Below, in pieces: positions 34,226 through 42,861 of a stretch of DNA of 64,000 nucleotides. Origin of the DNA: Fen-183 sp036504335 (GTDB taxonomy: Bacteria > Acidobacteriota > Thermoanaerobaculia > UBA5066). The stretch is from NCBI GenBank assembly GCA_036504335.1, contig DASXVJ010000018.1, positions 175,016-239,015 on the forward strand, written 5' to 3'. How positions within the stretch are numbered: position 1 is the first letter of the stretch; the number at the start of each line of letters is the position of its first letter. The translations under genes were made by a program, and so were the position numbers. The notes beneath the pieces were generated by a model. That model was given only the letters and a program-made list of their open reading frames with translations, did no database searches and was not told where the DNA came from.

Positions 34226-37200
34226 ATGAAAAGGGCCGGCGTCCGCTTCCCGTTCATCCGGTGTACGGGGGCCGCACTCGCTCTTTTTTCGGCCGTTCTG
34301 TTTTCTCCGAGGCTCGAGGCGCAGTGCACGATGTCCGCGCCCCTCGATTTCGAGCCGCATCCTCCGGGCGTGCCGCGGCCCATCCTTCTTTCTCCGGCCT
34401 ACAACAACAGTCTTTCGCTCTTCCGCGCGGGCGCCGGGGGACCGTGGCGCCTCCTGCTGCAGGAGTCGTTCGGCTACTCGGTCCTCGACCTCACGAATCC
34501 GGCGAGCCCGACGGCCATCCGCTGGGGCGACATGAGATTCGACGCTCCGAATCAGATTCCGCAGCACGGCGACGGACAGAGCTACATCCAGACCGTCGCG
34601 GTCTCGCCGGACGGCCAGCGCTCCGCGTTCTCGGTGAACGGCCCGGCGGAGCCCAACTGGCACACGCTCGTCGGCCGGCCCGACGGCGGAAACGGGTACG
34701 GCATGTGGGGCGACTTCGGCGGCTCGCGGAATTCCGGCACGGTCGTCCATCAGGTCGGCGCGCGTTACATCGTGTACTCGATTCTCGGCACCTCGTCGGG
34801 CTTCGCGGCCGACGTCACGAGCCTGCCGTCGTCGCTGGGTTCCCTCAACCTCGCCTACGAAGCGACGAGCTGGCCGGCCGGAACCGGGCTCGGCCTCGCG
34901 GGCGGATTCCTCTACTACATCGCGGGGAACGCGATCCAGGTCATCGACGCCTCGAACCCCGGGCCCGCGGGAAACATCACGGCCAGCTACAAGAAGCTGC
35001 AGTTCACGAACGCGGCGGTGCCTGACTTCGGGGGGCGGACGCCGCAATTCGTTTCGGGCGCGGTCGACCCGGCGAACTCCAGCAAGCTGTGGCTCCTCGT
35101 CGCGCTCGGCCCGCTGGCCGGCGAGGACGCGCCGAGCTACGGCCTCGTGTCGGTCACGCGCGACGGAGGCGGCAACCTCTCTGCGCCCGTGTCCTCCGGG
35201 CCGGTCTTCCGGGTTCCATCGGCCCCGGGCGAGAAGTGGGTGAACGTGGGCACGGCTTCGTCGCTCGTCTCGAAGAACGGCTCGTTGTTCGTCCTCATGT
35301 GGTCGAACCGCCGCCAGCCGAGCTATCAGTTCGTGCTGTTCTCGACGACCGTCGGGACGTGGCCGCTCGCGGCCGGGCAGGTCGTTCAGAACCCGAACTT
35401 CAGCGTGGGATCGCAGATGGCGTTCCTGGACGGCGGCGGGTACCAGCTCTACGGCTATGCGGCTTCCGGCGACGCATGGATGATCCCCATGACCTGCCAG
35501 GTTCCGAACGCGCCGGCGACGTCCCTCCTCGACGTCACGAACGCGAGCGCGGGCACCGTGCTCGCGGAGGGAGGCACGGCGTACCTCGGCGATACGCTGA
35601 CCGTCGTCCCCACGGTTCTGCCGATCCCGGCCATCAAGCCCCTCTCGGACTGGAGGTTCGACTTCGACTTTCACGACGGAAACGCCGTTGAGGACGCCGG
35701 CACGCAGCCGCGGATCCGGAACCTCGACAACGGGCAGTTCGGCAACCCGCCGACTCCGCCCGCGCAGGTGACGCTCGTCGGGCCGTGCGACCCGCAGGCG
35801 GGCGGCGTTCCCGCGAGCGGCGCCGGCTGCTGGAGCTCCGTCCGGACGAACTCCGCGGCCGGAGGCCCGGATTTCACGGGCGCCGAGACGCCGGCCTCGC
35901 CGCCCCGACCACTCAAGATCGCCCTCGAGGCCACGAACGTCCACGGCAGCGCGAACACGGCGGTCTTCACCGTGAACTGGCTCGTCCCCGCCGCGCGCGT
36001 CGCGGCGACTCAGCTGTTTTCCGGACAGCCCCTCGTGAGCGCGTCGGACGGGCATCCGACGGGCTACAAGTGGTACTTCGGGGCGACCCCGTCGACGCTG
36101 GCGCAGAAGACGACCTGCGGCGGTCCGACCTGCGTGCCGACGCTCGACACGAAGGGCACGTACTACTACTGGCTCACCGCGACGTACGCCGGCGGGTTCG
36201 CGACGCCCGACTACGCCGGCACCTCGGCGATGGGCACGTACACGATCACCGATTTCGCGCCGGCGTTCCTCGTGAACGGCAGCGCGACGGGGCCGGTCGC
36301 GGCGTACGTGAGCTCGTCCCTCGCGATCCAGAACAGCTCGCAGCACGGATCGGGCATCGCCGGCGCCTACTTCTACAGCCTCTGCGCGATTCCGGATGGC
36401 CAGTCGACGTGCGCATCCGCCTACACGAGTCTCGTCGGGATGACGGATCCGCCGACGAGCGGCACGCCCTCCACGAGCGCCGCGATCACGACGCCGGGGA
36501 CACCGGGAAACTACCTCTTCAGGGTCCGGGTCGACTTCACGGGCGGGACCACGTATTGGCCCGACCCGGCCGGCGTGGCCGGCATCGCGGTGACGCTCGC
36601 CGCGCCGAGGCCGAGCCTGCACATCTGGGTCAAGGGCCAGGACCCTTGCCCGCCCGGCCCGTTCTGCATCGAGAACAGTGTGCGCGCGAAGGCCGGGGAC
36701 GCGCTCATCGCGTATTCCTACGTGAACGGCGTCGAGGACTTCAGCGGGACGTTGAGCTGGAATTTCCCGGGCGCCACCCCGTCGACGGCAAACGGCAACG
36801 GGATCGCGTACTCCTACGACACCGCCGGGACGTACGACATCGTGCTGACGCGCAACGGCACCGCCTACACGTATCCGGGCGCGGCGGTCATCGCACCGAG
36901 GCCGCTGCCTCCGACCGCGACGGCGTCGGCGCTGCCGAATCCCGCGACGTTCGTCGACAACGTGCGGCTGACCTGCACGGCGGCCGGCGGCTCCGGGAAC
37001 TACACGATTTCGTGGGCGATTTCGGACGGAGCGACGGGCAGCTTCTCGCCCATCTTCCACACGTTCGGAGCGGCAGGTTCGTACACGGCGACGTGCACCG
37101 CGACCGACACCAGCACGGGCCTGTCGGGGGCGAGCGCCCCCGTCACCGTCGTCGTGGGCCTGCCTCCGGGCTCGGGCGGACCGTACCCGCTCTCGACGCT

Positions 37201-37567
37201 CTCCCCGTGCCGCGTGCTCGACACCCGAAACGCCGCGGGGCCGCTCGGGGGGCCGGCGATCCAGCCCGCGGGCGCGCCCGACCGCTCCTTCAACGTGGCC
37301 GCGTCGTCCTGCGGCATCCCCGCGGACGCGAAGTCGATCTCGGTGAACGTCACGGCGACGAACGTCACGGCCTCGGGCGCCGTGTCGATCTACCGCGGCG
37401 ACGGCGCGCGCACCGGCACGAACACCGGAATCCTTCTGGTGGGGAGGACGCGCGCGAACAACGCGATCCTGCAGCTCGCGCTGGACGGCTCCGGCACGGT
37501 CAAGGTCCAGAACACCTCGGCCGGCAGCTTCGACCTGATCGTCGACGTGAACGGCTACTTCCGCTGA
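34226..37567 (+). CDS. large secreted protein with PKD-like domains
   Basis: 1113 residues. The signal peptide is MKRAGVRFPFIRCTGAALALFSAVLFSPRLEAQ. The first 450 residues contain repeated beta elements reminiscent of a propeller (LLQESFGYSVLDLTNPASP, VAVSPDGQRSAFSVNG). Ig/PKD-like domains follow from about 570 to 990, for example WNFPGATPSTANGNGIAYSYDTAGTYDIVLTRNG. The last 115 residues (LSPCRVLDTRNAAGPLGG to FDLIVDVNGYFR) are a recurring C-terminal beta domain of secreted proteins. A cell-surface or adhesive role is plausible but not shown. It is divergent from the CHRD gene with 274 bases between; that gap shows no clear promoter, only an inverted pair TGTCATC/GATGACA. Confidence 0.8.
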   Translation: MKRAGVRFPFIRCTGAALALFSAVLFSPRLEAQCTMSAPLDFEPHPPGVPRPILLSPAYNNSLSLFRAGAGGPWRLLLQESFGYSVLDLTNPASPTAIRWGDMRFDAPNQIPQHGDGQSYIQTVAVSPDGQRSAFSVNGPAEPNWHTLVGRPDGGNGYGMWGDFGGSRNSGTVVHQVGARYIVYSILGTSSGFAADVTSLPSSLGSLNLAYEATSWPAGTGLGLAGGFLYYIAGNAIQVIDASNPGPAGNITASYKKLQFTNAAVPDFGGRTPQFVSGAVDPANSSKLWLLVALGPLAGEDAPSYGLVSVTRDGGGNLSAPVSSGPVFRVPSAPGEKWVNVGTASSLVSKNGSLFVLMWSNRRQPSYQFVLFSTTVGTWPLAAGQVVQNPNFSVGSQMAFLDGGGYQLYGYAASGDAWMIPMTCQVPNAPATSLLDVTNASAGTVLAEGGTAYLGDTLTVVPTVLPIPAIKPLSDWRFDFDFHDGNAVEDAGTQPRIRNLDNGQFGNPPTPPAQVTLVGPCDPQAGGVPASGAGCWSSVRTNSAAGGPDFTGAETPASPPRPLKIALEATNVHGSANTAVFTVNWLVPAARVAATQLFSGQPLVSASDGHPTGYKWYFGATPSTLAQKTTCGGPTCVPTLDTKGTYYYWLTATYAGGFATPDYAGTSAMGTYTITDFAPAFLVNGSATGPVAAYVSSSLAIQNSSQHGSGIAGAYFYSLCAIPDGQSTCASAYTSLVGMTDPPTSGTPSTSAAITTPGTPGNYLFRVRVDFTGGTTYWPDPAGVAGIAVTLAAPRPSLHIWVKGQDPCPPGPFCIENSVRAKAGDALIAYSYVNGVEDFSGTLSWNFPGATPSTANGNGIAYSYDTAGTYDIVLTRNGTAYTYPGAAVIAPRPLPPTATASALPNPATFVDNVRLTCTAAGGSGNYTISWAISDGATGSFSPIFHTFGAAGSYTATCTATDTSTGLSGASAPVTVVVGLPPGSGGPYPLSTLSPCRVLDTRNAAGPLGGPAIQPAGAPDRSFNVAASSCGIPADAKSISVNVTATNVTASGAVSIYRGDGARTGTNTGILLVGRTRANNAILQLALDGSGTVKVQNTSAGSFDLIVDVNGYFR

Positions 37568-37594
37568 GAGCCGCCGGCGGCGGGCCGGTAAACG

Positions 37595-37669
37595 TGGAGC
37601 GGGTGATGGGGCTTGAACCCACGACATCCAGCTTGGGAAGCTGGCGTTCTACCACTGAACTACACCCGC
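37595..37669 (-). tRNA. tRNA-Gly (anticodon CCC)
   Basis: 75 bases with the CCA end encoded. Acceptor stem GCGGGTG pairs with CACCCGC. The D arm is GTTC...GAAC, the anticodon stem CCAGC/GCTGG with loop TTCCCAA, and the T arm GTGGG-TTCAAGC-CCCAT. The discriminator base is U. The anticodon CCC reads GGG. It lies just after the large secreted-protein gene on the opposite strand and has its own promoter upstream. Confidence 0.95.
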
Positions 37670-37691
37670 TCGAGGGCGCCGTGGCGGGCTG

Positions 37692-37720
37692 AAAGTACTT
37701 GCCCGCAAGGGGTTCGTCAA
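37692..37720 (-). promoter_or_regulatory. sigma70-like promoter of tRNA-Gly
   Basis: On the minus strand TTGACG (37715-37720) and TACTTT (37692-37697) are separated by exactly 17 bases. This leaves about 22 bases to the mature tRNA 5' end. It is the clearest housekeeping promoter in the window. Confidence 0.7.
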
Positions 37721-37753
37721 GCTCCGTCGCCGACGATGCAGCCCCGGGGGAGA

Positions 37754-38020
37754 ATGCGCGTCATGACGGCTGCCGTGCGCGCGATGGCCGCGTTCGGGCT
37801 CGCGTTCTTCCTGAGCTGCCTCGGGTTCGCGATTCCGAACCTGCAGTGGTTCTTCTACCTGCCCGGGCTCTTCATGCGCCGGCTCATGATCCTGATCGGT
37901 TTGAAGGTCGCGATCCCGGGCTGGACGGCTCTCGGCCTCGAGTTCGGGACGAACGTCGCCGTCCTCTTCGTCGTGGTCTTCCTGACGCTCTCCGTGTTCG
38001 GCCCGCGGCGCGCCGGCTAG
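37754..38020 (+). CDS. small membrane protein, unknown
   Basis: 88 residues (85 if translation starts at ATG 37763, which is better spaced from GGGGGAGA). Two hydrophobic helices are seen: AFGLAFFLSCLGFAIPNLQWFFYLPGLF and LEFGTNVAVLFVVVFLTLSVFG. No family is recognised. It lies 85 bases from the tRNA on the other strand, and only four bases separate it from the convergent MerR/TPR gene. Confidence 0.65.
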   Translation: MRVMTAAVRAMAAFGLAFFLSCLGFAIPNLQWFFYLPGLFMRRLMILIGLKVAIPGWTALGLEFGTNVAVLFVVVFLTLSVFGPRRAG

Positions 38021-38024
38021 GACC

Positions 38025-38846
38025 TCAGAGCCCGTCCAGCGCCTGCTTGTACGCCGAGAGATGGCGGATGGCGGCCGCGGGCTTGCCGAGCTTCTCGTAG
38101 AGGAGCCCGAGGTTGTAGTGCGCGTCGAGGAAGTCGGGATCGCTCGCGAGCGCGCGCTCGTACGCCTGCGCGGCCTCGCGCAGCTTGCCGCGGTCCTCGA
38201 GCGCGACGCCGAGGTTGAACGCCGCGGCGGCGTGTTTCGGGTTCGCGGTCAGGGCGATGCGGTAGTGCACCTCGGCCGCGCCCGTCTTGCCGTCCTCGTG
38301 CAGGAGCCGCCCGAGGTTCACGTGCGCGTCCGCGTGGTGGGGCTCCAGCTCGACGGCGCGGCGATACGCGTCGCGGGCGTCGGCGGGAGAGGAGGCCTCC
38401 ACGTCGCAGCCGAGCCGGTACCAGTCGGCGGCGGAGAGCTTCGCGCCCTCCTTGCGCGCCGCCTCGGCAGCCTTGCGCGCGTGGGGCGCCGCGGCGGTCG
38501 CGACCTCGGCGACCGCAAAGTCGAAGAGAGCCTGTCCGGACTCGGGGTTCCACACGGACGCGCCGTCCCGCGCGACGACGCGCCTCCCGTCGGCCGCGAT
38601 CCTCACGCCCGTGATCGGGCGGCCGTCGGGGAGCTGCGCGCGCAGGCGCTTGAGAGAGCGGCGCACGGTCGCGGCGGGGACGTTCGCCTCGGCGAGGCCC
38701 TTGGCGGTGCGCAGGAGGACGAGGTCCTGGAACGAGAGGCGCAGGTCCGCGGAAGGATCGAGCCCGAGCCAGCCGGCCCACGTGAGAACGCGCGCGAGCG
38801 TGACGCCGAGCATGCTGGCCGCATCGCGGGCCGAATATCCCTTCAC
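38025..38846 (-). CDS. MerR-like HTH plus TPR protein
   Basis: 273 residues. The N-terminal 75 residues look like a MerR-type winged helix (YSARDAASMLGVTLARVLTWAGWLGLDPSADLRLSFQDLVLLRTAKGLAEANVPAATVRRSLKRLRAQLP). The middle (about 80-135) is a small linker domain. The C-terminus has about four TPR repeats (DAYRRAVELEPHHADAHVNLGRLLHEDGK and following). This domain pairing suggests a regulator that binds other proteins; its targets are unknown. The start is GTG with no ribosome site visible, only a long pyrimidine-rich stretch upstream. It follows Ku in the same orientation. Confidence 0.78.
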   Translation of the reverse strand: MKGYSARDAASMLGVTLARVLTWAGWLGLDPSADLRLSFQDLVLLRTAKGLAEANVPAATVRRSLKRLRAQLPDGRPITGVRIAADGRRVVARDGASVWNPESGQALFDFAVAEVATAAAPHARKAAEAARKEGAKLSAADWYRLGCDVEASSPADARDAYRRAVELEPHHADAHVNLGRLLHEDGKTGAAEVHYRIALTANPKHAAAAFNLGVALEDRGKLREAAQAYERALASDPDFLDAHYNLGLLYEKLGKPAAAIRHLSAYKQALDGL

Positions 38847-38858
38847 GAAGAAAGAATA

Positions 38859-38922
38859 GAAGATCTGCTTGGAAGAAAAGCGAAAGAGGAAGAGAAAAAG
38901 AAAGAGATTTGCTTAGAAGGTA
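38859..38922 (+). repeat. two dispersed-motif copies in a purine-rich intergenic tract
   Basis: AGAAGATCTGCTTGGAAG at 38859-38876 and AGATTTGCTTAGAAGG at 38905-38920 flank an almost uninterrupted purine run. Both copies point the same way. They lie between Ku and the MerR/TPR gene, and on the transcribed (minus) strand they form a pyrimidine-rich segment. Confidence 0.5.
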
Positions 38923-38949
38923 AGACGGGGGGAGCTTTCGAACCCGTCT
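38923..38949 (-). terminator. possible terminator of ku
   Basis: Directly after the ku stop, the minus strand reads AGACGGG, a 13-base loop, then CCCGTCT, a 7-base stem. A pyrimidine-rich stretch with CTTTCTTTTTCTC follows about 25 bases later, rather than an immediate T-run. So this is a weak or Rho-assisted terminator at best. Confidence 0.35.
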
Positions 38950-39867
38950 CTAGCCTTTCCTTCTGCCGTTCCCGACCGCCCGCAGCTTCGTCCGCGTCTC
39001 GCCGCGCGTCGCGTCGGCGCGGGTCGCGGGCTTGCGCTCGGGCTTGGCGGGGACGTCCGCGGCGCGGGCCGCGCCCTTCTTGCCGGTGCGCGCGGCGAGG
39101 CTCGCCTTCAGGGCCTCCATGAGGTCGATGACGTGCGTCTTCGGCGCGGGCGCCTCGGCCTCGGAGATCTCCTGGCCGGCGATCTTCCGCTTGATGAGCC
39201 CCTCGACGCGCTCCTTGACCTCGTCCTTGTAGTTCTCGGGGTGGAACTCGTCGGTCGCGATCTGGTCCGTGAGCATGATCGCGAGCTTCAGCTCGGCCTC
39301 GTTGACGTCGCCGGCGGGCACCTCGACGTCCGTGAAGGAGCGGATCTCGTCGGCGTAGCTGAGCTGCTGCATCAGGAGGCCGCCCTCGTGACCCGTCACG
39401 GGCCGAACGACGACGAGATACTGCTTGCCGCGCGCCGCGTACTTCGCGAGGCCGCACCGGCCCGTCTGCGTCATCGCCCGGGACAGGAGGCGGTAGGCCT
39501 TGTCGCCGCCCTTGCCGGGAGAGAGGTAGTAGCCCTTGTCGAAATAGACCGGGTCGATCTTCGCGAGCGGGACGAACTCCGTGATCTCGATGACCTGGTT
39601 CGCCTGCTCGTCGAGGGCCTTGAGCTCCGCGGGCGTGAAGACGACGTACTGGCCCTTTTCGAACTCGTAGCCCTTCACGATCTTGTCGCGCTCCACGATC
39701 TCGCCGTCCTTCGTGCACACGAGCTGCTGCTTGACGCGCGCATGGTCGGTTTCGTGGAGCATGTTGAAGGAGATGGCCGCCTTCGACTCGCTCGCCGAGT
39801 GGAGGTTCACCGGGATCGAGACGAGCCCGAAGGAGATGGTGGCGGAGCCGGTCGGCTTGAGTGCCAT
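38950..39867 (-). CDS. ku: Ku protein, non-homologous end-joining
   Basis: 305 residues. A bacterial Ku homodimer that binds DNA double-strand ends and recruits ligase D. The N-terminus MALKPTGSATISFGLVSIPVNLHSAS and IVKGYEFEKGQYVVFTPAELKALD (about 63-87), YYLSPGKGGDKAYRLL, and LMQQLSYADEIR are family hallmarks. The C-terminus (about 255-305) is a basic Lys/Arg-rich tail, as in Ku forms that bind DNA more broadly. LigD is not in this window, so the partner must lie elsewhere. The start at ATG 39867 is typical. Confidence 0.94.
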   Translation of the reverse strand: MALKPTGSATISFGLVSIPVNLHSASESKAAISFNMLHETDHARVKQQLVCTKDGEIVERDKIVKGYEFEKGQYVVFTPAELKALDEQANQVIEITEFVPLAKIDPVYFDKGYYLSPGKGGDKAYRLLSRAMTQTGRCGLAKYAARGKQYLVVVRPVTGHEGGLLMQQLSYADEIRSFTDVEVPAGDVNEAELKLAIMLTDQIATDEFHPENYKDEVKERVEGLIKRKIAGQEISEAEAPAPKTHVIDLMEALKASLAARTGKKGAARAADVPAKPERKPATRADATRGETRTKLRAVGNGRRKG

Positions 39868-39927
39868 AAGACCTCCAATTCTACGCCTCGGCGCGCGAAT
39901 GGTTCTCAGCGGCGGCCCCGGAAGGCC

Positions 39928-42084
39928 TCAGGGCGACGGTTCTCCGGCCGCGGGAGCGACGAGCGCGAAGACCGCCCCTTTGATGTTGAAGCGCCCGTCC
40001 TGGAGCGACTGGATGACGCCGTGGTACGCGTACGTGCCCTGCGCCGAGACGTCGCTCCTCCGGATCACGAGGCGAATGACATCGCCCGCGCCCTTCGCGA
40101 ACGTGACCGTGTCCCGCGAGGCGTTCTCGATCGTCAGGAGGACGTGGCCCGGCTCGTTCCGGCCCGGGATCCGCGTGCCGGGCGCCGCTCGCTCGAGGGC
40201 GGCGAGGTCCAGGAACTGCGGATCCGGCCCGCCGTTCCACGCGGAGTCCGGGATGCCGTTCAGACCCTCGACGACGACGTGGAACTTCGTGGACTGGCCC
40301 CGGAGGAGGTCCCGCTGGTCGGCGCTCATCCGGAGCCGGATGGCCGCGGACCTCAGGCGCGTCGTCCGCCCGCCCTCCGTCACGAGGATCTCGACGGGCC
40401 CGGTCGAGAGCCCGGCGGGTGCCTGCGTGACGCAGTCGCGCGGGCTCTCGGTCACGACGCGCGCCGGCTGGCCGCCGACGCTCACCCGGGTGTTGCCCGC
40501 GTCGCCGTCGAACGTCCCGGCGATCTTCAGGGTCTCGCCCGCGCCGCACGTCGGGGGGGCGGTGAAGCGCGGCGGCCCCGCGGCCGTCTGTGGAGACGCG
40601 GGCGTGGCGGGAGGGACCGCCGCAAGGACCGGCGCCGACGCGCCGTTGCGAGTGACCTTCGGATTGCAGAAGGCCTCGAGGTCGGGCGGGAGCTTTCCGC
40701 CGTGCTGCCTCTTCAGGCACGCGCAGAACCCCTCGCGCATGCGCACCATCGAGAGCGTGGCCTCGGCGTTGTCGGGGTTGTTCGACCAGCGCGTCCGCGC
40801 GCCCTCGTAGGCGTCGCGCTCGGCCGAGCACGGCGGCGGCGCGATCTGCGGCGCGGGCGTGGGCTTCGGCGTCACCTCTGCCGGGGGCGAGCAGACATCC
40901 CTCAGCATCTCGTCGATCACGTCCATGAGCCCGCGGTCGCCGCGGAGCGACGGATCGGCCCGCATCGCGTTCAGGCAATCGCAGAGGGGTTTCTGGGCGC
41001 GCGTGAGCTCCTCCCGCGCGGCGCGCTGGACGTTCTCCGGGGCGCCGTCGGCCCGCTTCCAGTCGAAGCGGATGCCGAGCCGGAAGATCTCCGACGCAAG
41101 GCGGCCGTCGGGGTCGCAGCGGCGGGAGACGTTCGCCCGGTCCGCGGCGCGCTTGCGCTCGGCCGCCGTGGGGGTCGGCTCGGGGACGGGGACGGCCGCC
41201 GGGACCGGCGTCTCGCGCGGCGAGACCCAGTGGTCGTCGCGGACCTGGCAGCAGGGCGCCCACACGTCGTAGTGCGGGCCGCCGAGCGTGCACGTGAGGA
41301 CCCAGTCGTCTCCCTGCTTTCGAAGGTTGCCGAACGTGAGCGGCGCCACGCCGACGACGGCGAACGCCCCGATGCGGACGCCGCCCGCGAACGGCGAGCA
41401 CTTGCAGTCGCCGTTCGACACGATGCGCACCTCGCCCCGGGCCTCGAGGAAGGAGGCCGTGACGGTGACCGTGAACTCCCCGTCGCACACGCTCATCCGG
41501 AAGCGGTCGCTGTGCGTCTCGACCGTCTCGGTCCCGCGGAGGGCGTTGAAGGCCGCCTCGCCGAACTCCTGGAGGAGCCGCTCCTCGACCTCGCGCGAGC
41601 CCTTGCCGGCGCCACCGGCGATCTCGCCGAGGAGGCCGGAGCCCTGCTCCATCGCCTTCTCGCCGAGCTGGGACTTGAACCCGTCCGCCGTTCCGCCGGA
41701 CTCGAGGGCGGCCTGCAGGACCTTCATCGCGGCGTCGCCCGTGAGACCCCAGGGGTTGAGCTTGGAGAGGAGCTCCACCGTGAGCGAGGCGCTCTTCGCC
41801 GCCGCGCGCACGATCGCCGAGGACGTGAGCGCCTGCTTCGTCGTCCCGAGCGCGAGCGCGGCGCATTCGGGAGTCGTGCCGGCGTTTGCGAGCTCGACGC
41901 TGGAGCTCATCCCGCCCGGCATGTTCGCCCAGAGCGCTTCCTCGCAGGCGCCGATCTCGACGCGCACGCGCGGCGGGGGAGCCGGCGTCCGTGCGGGCTT
42001 CTGCGCGAGGGCCGCAGGGGCCGCGGCCAGAACCGCGACGAACGCGGCGCTCAGGCGTGTGCGTCGAACGGCGGAAGCGAACAT
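39928..42084 (-). CDS. large secreted protein, unknown function
   Basis: 718 residues with signal peptide MFASAVRRTRLSAAFVAVLAAAPAALA. The first 300 residues are helical with Gly-rich loops (GLLGEIAGGAGKGSREVEERLLQEFGEAAFNAL). Conserved cysteines occur in CKCSP and CCQVRDDH. The middle is Pro/Ala-rich with Cys pairs (LCDCLNAMR, FCACLKRQ). A beta-sandwich, perhaps IPT/TIG-like, lies near 500-570 (TCGAGETLKIAGTFDGDAGNTRVSVGG), and the C-terminal 140 residues (HVLLTIENASRDTVTFAKGAGDVIRL) are another beta domain. I cannot assign a function. A longer in-frame reading upstream runs into the universal stress gene and was not used. Confidence 0.7.
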   Translation of the reverse strand: MFASAVRRTRLSAAFVAVLAAAPAALAQKPARTPAPPPRVRVEIGACEEALWANMPGGMSSSVELANAGTTPECAALALGTTKQALTSSAIVRAAAKSASLTVELLSKLNPWGLTGDAAMKVLQAALESGGTADGFKSQLGEKAMEQGSGLLGEIAGGAGKGSREVEERLLQEFGEAAFNALRGTETVETHSDRFRMSVCDGEFTVTVTASFLEARGEVRIVSNGDCKCSPFAGGVRIGAFAVVGVAPLTFGNLRKQGDDWVLTCTLGGPHYDVWAPCCQVRDDHWVSPRETPVPAAVPVPEPTPTAAERKRAADRANVSRRCDPDGRLASEIFRLGIRFDWKRADGAPENVQRAAREELTRAQKPLCDCLNAMRADPSLRGDRGLMDVIDEMLRDVCSPPAEVTPKPTPAPQIAPPPCSAERDAYEGARTRWSNNPDNAEATLSMVRMREGFCACLKRQHGGKLPPDLEAFCNPKVTRNGASAPVLAAVPPATPASPQTAAGPPRFTAPPTCGAGETLKIAGTFDGDAGNTRVSVGGQPARVVTESPRDCVTQAPAGLSTGPVEILVTEGGRTTRLRSAAIRLRMSADQRDLLRGQSTKFHVVVEGLNGIPDSAWNGGPDPQFLDLAALERAAPGTRIPGRNEPGHVLLTIENASRDTVTFAKGAGDVIRLVIRRSDVSAQGTYAYHGVIQSLQDGRFNIKGAVFALVAPAAGEPSP

Positions 42085-42155
42085 GCGCCACCTCCTCGAG
42101 AGGCCGACCCGTGTGTTGAGACGCAGTCTACGCGAGGGGGAGGTCAGGCGCCTGC

Positions 42156-42590
42156 TCAGGCGGGGACGACGACGACGGGGACGGAGCTTCCCGAAAGGAC
42201 CTTCCCGGTCGTGCCGCCCAGGAGGCCGGCGACCCCGCCCTTGCCCGTGCGGCCCATGACGACGAGGTCGAACCCCCGTGCGGCCTTCAGGATCTCGCGG
42301 CTGGCCCGGCCCGTCGCGAGGCGCGCTTCGACGGCGCCCGAACGCGCCGCGAGGGCCGCGAGCCGGTCGGCGTAGTGGCGCTTGAGCGCCGCCGCGAGCG
42401 CGCGCGAATTGCCCTTGATCAGGTCCTCGCGGCCTTCGGCGATCGCGGCCATCACGTCGGAGATCGGGCGCACGTGAAGGAGCGTCAGGGACGCGACCAT
42501 GGCGTCCGCGAGCCGGCCCGCTTCGCGGAGCGCCTTGAGGGACGCGGGGGAGAAATCCACGGGCACGAGGAGCGTCAGAGCGGTCGCCAT
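42156..42590 (-). CDS. universal stress protein, UspA family
   Basis: 144 residues. Alpha/beta fold with MATALTLLVPVDFSPASLKALREAGRLADAMVASLTLLHV at the start. The ATP-binding type end motif is present as VVMGRTGKGGVAGLLGGTTGKVLSGSSVPVVVV (G-x2-G-x9-G-S pattern). Such proteins help in stress and starvation survival, and some bind ATP. It stands alone, 71 bases upstream of the large secreted-protein gene on the same strand. Confidence 0.9.
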   Translation of the reverse strand: MATALTLLVPVDFSPASLKALREAGRLADAMVASLTLLHVRPISDVMAAIAEGREDLIKGNSRALAAALKRHYADRLAALAARSGAVEARLATGRASREILKAARGFDLVVMGRTGKGGVAGLLGGTTGKVLSGSSVPVVVVPA

Positions 42591-42670
42591 TCCGACACAT
42601 GCTAGCGCGGGTGGCGGGCGGGCGCCTGATGCGTCGGCACTACAGACGCTGATTCCGCCGGAGCCTCACC

Positions 42671-42850
42671 TTGATTCAGGTGGTCGAGGCACCGGTTCTG
42701 CGCGCGCGAGCCCTCACCAAGGTCTACAGGACCGGGGACGTGGAAGTGCATGCGCTTCGCGCCACGGACGTCGAGATCCGGAGGGGGGAGTTTCTCGTCC
42801 TCCTCGGCCCGTCCGGGGGCGGCAAGTCGACGCTCCTGAACATGGCTTGA
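42671..42850 (+). pseudogene. truncated ABC transporter ATPase (LolD/MacB-like N-terminus)
   Basis: Frame from TTG 42671: LRARALTKVYRTGDVEVHAL, then RGEFLVLLGPSGGGKSTLLN, followed by Met-Ala and a TGA stop at 42848. This is the first 59 residues of a LolD/MacB-type ABC ATPase, ending just after Walker A. Signature LSGGQ, Walker B and the H-loop are absent from the following sequence in every frame. The break point is followed after 11 bases by the GTG of the P-type ATPase, so a deletion probably fused the two loci. It cannot encode a working ATPase. Confidence 0.8.
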
Positions 42851-42861
42851 GCGGAGGGGCG

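Noticed and set aside
33952..34383. 432-base in-frame extension upstream of the CHRD gene
   Set aside because: No coding character; the signal peptide and ribosome site at 33951 define the start.
37569..37580. GCCGCCGGCGGC palindrome after the large secreted-protein gene as a terminator
   Set aside because: A self-complementary run without loop or T-tract, common by chance at this G+C level.
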